From the NCBI RefSeq assembly GCF_024701975.1, contig NZ_JANLNM010000002.1, forward strand, positions 558,001-622,000: a stretch of DNA of 64,000 bases. Reading direction: 5' to 3'. A model generated the notes under the pieces. That model saw nothing but the letters and a program-made list of their open reading frames with translations. It searched no databases and was not told where the DNA came from. Source of the stretch: Variovorax sp. ZS18.2.2. GTDB lineage: Bacteria > Pseudomonadota > Gammaproteobacteria > Burkholderiales > Burkholderiaceae_C. A program made the translations under genes and the position numbers. This document shows, piece by piece, positions 59,534 to 64,000 of this stretch. The stretch's first letter is position 1; each line of letters begins with the position of its first letter.

Positions 59534-61975
59534 ATGCAATTCCCGGAATCCTGGCTGCGCGAGTTCTGCAACCCGCCCCTCGACAGCGCCACATTGGCCG
59601 AAACGCTCACCATGGGCGGCTTCGAGGTCGAAGAGCGCCGACCGGTGGCGCCGCCTTTCACGCGCATCGTGGTCGGCGAAATCAAGGAAGCCGAGCAGCA
59701 CCCGAATGCCGATCGCCTGCGCGTGTGCCAGGTCGATGTGGGGCAGGGCGCCTTGCTCAACATCGTGTGCGGCGCGCCCAATGCGCGCGTCGGCATCAAG
59801 GTGCCTTGCGCGCTCGTTGGCGCCGAACTGCCGCCGGGTGAAGACGGCCAGCCGTTCCTCATCAAGCTGGGCAAGCTGCGCGGCGTCGAGAGCCAGGGCA
59901 TGCTGTGCTCGGCGCGCGAACTGAAGCTGAGCGAAGACCACGGCGGCTTGTTGGAGCTCGATGCCGATGCGCCCATCGGCGTGGACGTGCGCGACGTGCT
60001 CAAGCTCGACGACGCGCTGCTGACCCTCAAGCTCACGCCCAATCTGGCGCACGGCCTCAGCGTCTACGGTGTCGCGCGCGAACTCGCGGCACTCACCGGC
60101 GCGCCGCTCAAGACGCCGACGATCGCGCCCGTGGCCACTTCGTTCAACGACGTGCTTCCGGTCAAGGTCGAAGCGCCCGAACTCTGCGGTCGTTTCTCCG
60201 GCCGCATCGTGCGCGGTGTGAACACCAAGGTCACCACGCCCGCCTGGATGGTCGAGCGCCTCGCGCGCTGCGGCCAGCGCAGCGTGACGCCGCTGGTCGA
60301 CATCTCGAACTACGTGATGTTCGAGTACGGCCAGCCCAGCCACATCTTCGACCTCGACAAGATCCACGGCGGCCTCACGGTGCGCTGGGGCAAGGCGGGC
60401 GAACAACTCAAGCTGCTGAACGGCACCACGATCACCGTCGACGACAAGGTCGGCGTGATCGCCGACGACCGCGAAGTCGAGTCGCTGGCCGGCATCATGG
60501 GCGGCGATGCGACCTCGGTGTCCGACGACACCCGCAACATCTACGTCGAGGCCGCGTTCTGGTGGCCCGAGGCTGTGCAGGGCCGTTCGCGCCGTTTCAA
60601 CTTCTCGACCGATGCGGGCCACCGCTACGAGCGCGGTGTCGATCCGAGCCGGAGCGTCGAGATCATCGAGCGCATCACGCAACTGATCATCGAGATCTGC
60701 GGCGGCGAAGCCGGCAAGATGGACGATCAGACGCTGAACGTGCCGGCCGCCGTGCCCGTCACGCTGCGCGTGGCGCGCGCAGCGCGTGTGATCGGCATGC
60801 CATTGACGCAGGCGCAATGCGCCGATGCGCTCAACCGCCTCGGCTTCGCCATCACCGAAGGCGAAGACACGTTGACTGTGACCCCGCCGCCGCATCGCTT
60901 CGACCTGCTGATCGAGGAAGATCTGATCGAAGAAGTCGCACGCCTGATCGGCTTCAACAACCTGCCGACCACCGCACCGCTCGCGCCCATCACCGCTCGC
61001 GTGCGGCCCGAGGCGCAGCGCAGCCGCTTCGCGGTGCGTCGCAGCATCGCGGCGCTCGGCTACCAGGAAACCATCAACTTCAGCTTTGTCGAAGCGCATT
61101 GGGAGCAGGACCTCGCCGGCAATGCCAATCCCGTCAAGCTGCTGAACCCCATTGCCAGCCAGATGAGCGTGATGCGCTCCTCGCTGCTCGGCTCGCTGCT
61201 GCAGGTGCTGAAGTTCAACCTTGACCGCAAGGCGCCGCGTGTGCGCGTGTTCGAACTGGGCCGCGTGTTCATGCGCGACGACAGTGTGGTCACGACCGAC
61301 AGCACCGTGCGTGGTGTGAATCAGCCGATGCGCGTGGCAGGTCTCGCCTGGGGCGACGCTGATGAAGCGCGCTGGGACGGCAAGGCGCATCGCGTCGATT
61401 TCTACGACGTCAAGGGCGACGTCGAAGCGCTGCTCGCACCGCTGGTGCCGAGCTTCGAGCCGGCCGAGCATCCCGCCTTGCACCCTGGTCGCTCGGCCCG
61501 CGTGTCGATCGACGGCAAGGCCATCGGCTTCGTCGGCGAGTTGCATCCGCGCTGGCGCCAGAAGTGGGACTTCGCGCAGGCGCCCGTGCTGTTCGAGCTC
61601 GACCTCGATGCCGTCACCGCGCGCCTCGTGCCCGTGGCGCAGCCTGTGCCCAAGCACCAGGCCGTCGAGCGCGACATCGCGGTCGTGGTCGCCGAGGCAG
61701 TCACGCACGATGCGCTGATGCAAGCCATCCGCGCCACCGCGGCCGCACAGGGCCTGCTGCGCGATGCGACGTTGTTCGACATCTACCGTCCGCAGCCGCT
61801 GCAGGGCGGTGCGGTCGCAGCACCCGGCGCGCTGGCGCAGGGCGAGAAGAGCATGGCGGTGCGCCTGAGCTTCCAGAGCGACAGCGCCACCTTGACGGAC
61901 GAGCAGGTCGAGCCTGCGGTCCGTGCAATCGTCGAACAACTGGGCGCCAAGGTCGGCGGCCGCTTGAGAGGATGA
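59534..61975 (+). CDS. pheT: Phenylalanyl-tRNA synthetase beta subunit
   Basis: PheT, 813 residues. In order: N-terminal tRNA-binding EMAP-like domain (KEAEQHPNADRLRVCQVDVG), B3/B4 editing domain (PLVDISNYVMFEYGQPSHIFDLDKI), B5 domain, the catalytic-like core (FNFSTDAGHRYERGVDPSRS), and a C-terminal ferredoxin-fold anticodon-binding domain (KHQAVERDIAVVVAE). It begins 38 bp after pheS, and its stop overlaps an ATG of ihfA. Confidence 0.97.
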   Translation: MQFPESWLREFCNPPLDSATLAETLTMGGFEVEERRPVAPPFTRIVVGEIKEAEQHPNADRLRVCQVDVGQGALLNIVCGAPNARVGIKVPCALVGAELPPGEDGQPFLIKLGKLRGVESQGMLCSARELKLSEDHGGLLELDADAPIGVDVRDVLKLDDALLTLKLTPNLAHGLSVYGVARELAALTGAPLKTPTIAPVATSFNDVLPVKVEAPELCGRFSGRIVRGVNTKVTTPAWMVERLARCGQRSVTPLVDISNYVMFEYGQPSHIFDLDKIHGGLTVRWGKAGEQLKLLNGTTITVDDKVGVIADDREVESLAGIMGGDATSVSDDTRNIYVEAAFWWPEAVQGRSRRFNFSTDAGHRYERGVDPSRSVEIIERITQLIIEICGGEAGKMDDQTLNVPAAVPVTLRVARAARVIGMPLTQAQCADALNRLGFAITEGEDTLTVTPPPHRFDLLIEEDLIEEVARLIGFNNLPTTAPLAPITARVRPEAQRSRFAVRRSIAALGYQETINFSFVEAHWEQDLAGNANPVKLLNPIASQMSVMRSSLLGSLLQVLKFNLDRKAPRVRVFELGRVFMRDDSVVTTDSTVRGVNQPMRVAGLAWGDADEARWDGKAHRVDFYDVKGDVEALLAPLVPSFEPAEHPALHPGRSARVSIDGKAIGFVGELHPRWRQKWDFAQAPVLFELDLDAVTARLVPVAQPVPKHQAVERDIAVVVAEAVTHDALMQAIRATAAAQGLLRDATLFDIYRPQPLQGGAVAAPGALAQGEKSMAVRLSFQSDSATLTDEQVEPAVRAIVEQLGAKVGGRLRG

Positions 61976-61977
61976 AG

Positions 61978-62349
61978 ATGAACGCTGCCGAATTCACGCT
62001 CGAGGCGCTCGAAACGCCGGCGCTCACCAAGGCGCATTTGGCCGATCTGCTGTTCGAGCAGATCGGCCTCAACAAGCGCGAGTCCAAGGACATGGTCGAG
62101 GCGTTCTTCGAGCTCGTGGCCAGCAGCCTGATCGAAGGCACGGACGTGAAGATTTCGGGCTTCGGCAACTTCCAGATTCGCGTGAAGGCGCCGCGGCCCG
62201 GTCGCAATCCGCGCACCGGCGAAGCCATTCCGATCGGCGAACGTCGCGTTGCCACGTTCCATGCGAGCGCCAAGCTCAAGGAACAGATTCACGGAAGCAT
62301 CGAGCAGGGCGGCTCATCCGAAGTCGAGTGGAGCCTGGGCACCGAATAG
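61978..62349 (+). CDS. ihfA: Integration host factor alpha subunit
   Basis: IHF-alpha bends DNA in a heterodimer with IHF-beta. The body LTKAHLADLLFEQIGLNKRESKDMVEAFF and VKISGFGNFQIRVKAPRPGRNPRTGE, with the DNA-intercalating proline (in GRNPRTGE), are diagnostic. About 15 extra N-terminal and 20 extra C-terminal residues make it longer than E. coli IhfA. GAGAGG lies 6 bases before the ATG at 61978. An ATG at 61972 overlaps the pheT stop (ATGA) and adds two residues. The pheST-ihfA order identifies the alpha subunit. Confidence 0.96.
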   Translation: MNAAEFTLEALETPALTKAHLADLLFEQIGLNKRESKDMVEAFFELVASSLIEGTDVKISGFGNFQIRVKAPRPGRNPRTGEAIPIGERRVATFHASAKLKEQIHGSIEQGGSSEVEWSLGTE

Positions 62350-62413
62350 TGCTTGGTGCTCGGCGGTTGCGTAGAGTAATCTCTCCGGTTTCCCGCGCAC
62401 CGTCTTGATTTCA

Positions 62414-62881
62414 ATGGAAATAATGGAGAAAGCGCTCCCGCCGATTCCTGTCAAACGCTACTTCACCATCGGTGAAGTCGGCGAACTCTGCGGCGTCAAG
62501 CCCCACGTGCTGCGCTACTGGGAGCAAGAGTTCACGCAGCTGCGGCCCATGAAGCGCCGCGGCAACCGTCGCTACTACCAGCACCACGAGGTGCTCATGA
62601 TCCGCCGCATCCGCGACCTGCTCTACGACCAGGGCTTCACGATCAGCGGCGCGCGCAACAAGCTGCAAGAACTCGTGCAAGGCGAGCGCGATCGCCGCAA
62701 GGCCGGCGAAGTGCCGCTCGAAGGCATGGAAGCGATCGAGATCGACCAGGAAGAATTCGATGCCGCCGTTGTGCAGGACAGCCCCGATTCGGCTGCGCCG
62801 CGCACGGTCGACCTGTCGCAGTTGTTGCACCTTCGCCGCGAGCTTTTTGAAATTCGTGAGCTCCTGACCGTCGGACGCTGA
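62414..62881 (+). CDS. MerR family transcriptional regulator
   Basis: A 155-residue MerR-type protein. The DNA-binding domain runs KRYFTIGEVGELCGVKPHVLRYWEQEFTQLRP, then RRGNRRYYQHHEVLMIRRIRDLLY. The dimerisation helix is short. No metal-binding cysteines are visible in the C-terminal part, so it is not a metal or redox sensor of the MerR/SoxR kind. It directly follows ihfA, a conserved order in betaproteobacteria. Of several possible starts (62405, 62414, 62423) I used the ATG at 62414; none has a strong ribosome site. Confidence 0.9.
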   Translation: MEIMEKALPPIPVKRYFTIGEVGELCGVKPHVLRYWEQEFTQLRPMKRRGNRRYYQHHEVLMIRRIRDLLYDQGFTISGARNKLQELVQGERDRRKAGEVPLEGMEAIEIDQEEFDAAVVQDSPDSAAPRTVDLSQLLHLRRELFEIRELLTVGR

Positions 62882-62892
62882 TTTCAGCCGGC

Positions 62893-62898
62893 TATAAT
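62893..62898 (+). promoter_or_regulatory. Probable -10 box of the tRNA-Pro promoter
   Basis: A perfect TATAAT, ten bases before the mature tRNA 5' end. A -35 match at normal spacing is not convincing, and readthrough from merR is also possible. Confidence 0.65.
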
Positions 62899-62907
62899 TG
62901 CAGGCTT

Positions 62908-62984
62908 CGGTGTGTGGCGCAGCCTGGTAGCGCACTTGCATGGGGTGCAAGGGGTCGAAGGTTCGAATCCTTTCACACCGACCA
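62908..62984 (+). tRNA. tRNA-Pro (anticodon GGG)
   Basis: A 77-base cloverleaf. The acceptor arm CGGTGTG pairs with CACACCG, the anticodon stem CTTGC/GCAAG encloses loop ATGGGGT with anticodon GGG, the T arm has GTTCGAATC, and CCA is encoded. It reads CCC and CCU. A perfect 12-bp terminator hairpin follows. Confidence 0.97.
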
Positions 62985-63001
62985 AAACGTCAGTCAGATC
63001 A

Positions 63002-63034
63002 ACGGGTCAGAGCCACAAGCTCTGACCCGTTTTT
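63002..63034 (+). terminator. Rho-independent terminator after tRNA-Pro
   Basis: ACGGGTCAGAGC (63002-63013), loop CACAA, GCTCTGACCCGT (63019-63030), a perfect 12-bp stem ending in five Ts. Confidence 0.93.
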
Positions 63035-63081
63035 CTTTGCGCGAAGGAATGGAACCAGTCCTGGAACCACCTGCTCCCCGC

Positions 63082-63219
63082 TGGGGCGCGATCCGCGACG
63101 CCGATGGCCACGTGACCGGGGCCGTGGGCATCAGCGGCGACATGCCCGATCAGGACGAGGCCTGCGCGGTCTTCGCCATCGGCGCGATTGGGTTGCGGTT
63201 GCGCGCCGACGGCGGCTGA
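63082..63219 (+). pseudogene. Remnant of a HbpS/GlcG-family (DUF336) gene, C-terminal part only
   Basis: In this frame the bases code for WGAIRDADGHVTGAV, then [14 protein letters not shown] and a hydrophobic end, then a stop. This is the conserved C-terminal third of HbpS/GlcG haem-binding-like proteins (usual form GAVGVSGDTxDxDE). Nothing upstream matches the rest of the family: only 47 bp separate it from the tRNA-Pro terminator. Its 3' part is antisense to the last codons of the outer-membrane efflux gene. It looks like a gene end left by a deletion or recombination next to the tRNA. Confidence 0.7.
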
Positions 63220-64000
63220 TCCGACGCCGTGACCGGCGCGCCGGTGTTCTCCACCCAGCCACCGCCCAGCGTCTTATAGAAGGTGACGAGGTTGGTCAGG
63301 CGCGACAGGCGCGTGGTGATGAGGTTCTGCTGCGCGGTGTAGAGCGAGCGCTGCGAATCCAGCACGCTCAGGTAGCTGTCGACGCCGCGCCGGAAGCGCG
63401 CGTCCGAGAGCCGGTAGCTCTCTGCCGTTGCATTCACCAGCGACTGCTGCGCATCGAGCTGGCGGCCCAGCGTGCTGCGTTGCGCCAGTGCGTCCGACAC
63501 TTCGCGGAATGCCGTCTGGATCGCCTTCTCGTACTGCGCCACCGAGATGTCGCGGCTCACGGTCGCGATCTTCAGGTTCGCGCGGTTGGCGCCGCCATCG
63601 AAGATCGGCAGCGTGATCTGCGGCGCGAAGCTCCAACTGCCCGAGCCGCCCTTGAACAGACCCGAGAGCTGGCTGCTCGACGTGCCGGCCGACGCCGTGA
63701 GGCTGATGCTCGGATAGAAGGCCGCGCGCGCCGCACCGATGTACGCGTTGGCGGCTTTCAGGCCGCGCTCGGCCTGCAGGATGTCGGGCCGGCGCTGCAG
63801 CAGCTCCGAGGGCAGTCCCGGCGGAATGGTGGCCAGCGGGCTTGCGGCCGCCGCCGCGCCATCGGGCAGCGACTGCGGCAGCAGATCGTCCGGCACTTCG
63901 GCACCGACGAGCAGCACGAGCGCATTGCGGTCCTGCGCCACCTGCGAGGTGTAGCGCTCGACGTCGACGCGCGCGGTGTCGACGCTGGTCTGCGCCTGGC
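63150..64000 (-). CDS. RND efflux outer-membrane factor (OprM/NodT family), C-terminal part
   Basis: The C-terminal portion of an outer-membrane channel protein, cut by the window end; its 5' part lies beyond base 64000. Two-repeat OEP features are visible: [45 protein letters not shown], then [13 protein letters not shown] and [34 protein letters not shown], as in OprM. The last 20 or so residues ([13 protein letters not shown]) are encoded antisense to the HbpS-like remnant, so this tail may have been gained when the remnant was joined to the gene. It partners an RND pump presumably encoded upstream. Confidence 0.9.
   Translation of the reverse strand, partial: QAQTSVDTARVDVERYTSQVAQDRNALVLLVGAEVPDDLLPQSLPDGAAAAASPLATIPPGLPSELLQRRPDILQAERGLKAANAYIGAARAAFYPSISLTASAGTSSSQLSGLFKGGSGSWSFAPQITLPIFDGGANRANLKIATVSRDISVAQYEKAIQTAFREVSDALAQRSTLGRQLDAQQSLVNATAESYRLSDARFRRGVDSYLSVLDSQRSLYTAQQNLITTRLSRLTNLVTFYKTLGGGWVENTGAPVTASDQPPSARNRNPIAPMAKTAQASS

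Noticed and set aside
59429-61939. An 836-codon open frame antisense to pheT
   Set aside because: Shadow of pheT; composition is low-complexity His/Arg/Ala and there is no ribosome site or family match.
1-64000. Insertion sequences, prophage genes, integrases or toxin-antitoxin pairs
   Set aside because: Both strands were scanned for transposase, integrase, phage structural and small paired toxin-antitoxin products; none was found.

Overview
The window is about two-thirds G+C and densely coded, with short intergenic gaps, many 4-base ATGA or GTGA gene overlaps, an orphan TctC/Bug-type binding protein, an RFN (FMN) riboswitch and the block thrS-infC-rpmI-rplT-pheS-pheT-ihfA-merR-tRNA-Pro. This fits a chromosomal segment of a betaproteobacterium of the order Burkholderiales, most likely Comamonadaceae and close to Variovorax. 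The genus is inferred from gene content and protein style, not from an alignment. I see no insertion sequence, prophage or CRISPR array.

Layout. 1-6.5 kb: an O-methyltransferase-like protein, an orphan FtsX-type permease, a serine beta-lactamase-fold protein, and a DGPF (YCII) protein coupled to an ECF42-type sigma factor. 6.6-10.6 kb: a GntR-controlled cluster (2-oxoglutarate dioxygenase, SAF-domain dehydrogenase, divergent PLP ammonia-lyase) with a perfect 16-bp palindromic operator. 10.6-23 kb: miaA with a LolD-like ATPase at one end and mutL at the other; between them lie an AraC-linked, Tat-exported molybdenum hydroxylase with its cytochrome c, a nucleotidase, a lipoprotein hydrolase, and an XRE/MFS efflux pair. 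23-28 kb: GNAT, DedA, glycine-zipper lipoprotein, amiC, tsaE, queG. 28-33 kb: an SsuABC-like importer with two different permeases, followed by a Cys-type sulfatase, so probably sulfate-ester scavenging. 33-37.5 kb: ArsC-like protein, GST and RibH2 on one strand behind an FMN riboswitch, then a TonB-dependent siderophore receptor. 37.7-50 kb: a long TetR-linked minus-strand operon (TctC protein, ABC importer, enolase-superfamily enzyme, MocA-type dehydrogenase, DUF993 protein, TIM-barrel isomerase, YcaQ-like protein) with a divergent ThDP enzyme. 50-54.6 kb: AraC regulator, histone-H1-like/SWIB protein, EamA transporter, GGCT-fold protein, isocitrate lyase. 54.6-63 kb: the translation block. 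63-64 kb: a HbpS/GlcG gene remnant and the 3' end of an outer-membrane efflux gene that runs off the window.

The most striking regulatory element is upstream of thrS. A 24-codon leader peptide with four consecutive Phe codons is followed by mutually exclusive antiterminator and terminator stems, the layout of a ribosome-mediated attenuator at the head of the operon that makes Phe-tRNA synthetase. infC in the same operon appears to start at a non-canonical AUC codon. The best candidates for undescribed metabolism are the TetR-linked cluster (38.9-49.9 kb) and the GntR cluster (6.6-10.6 kb); in both, enzyme families are recognisable but the substrate is not.
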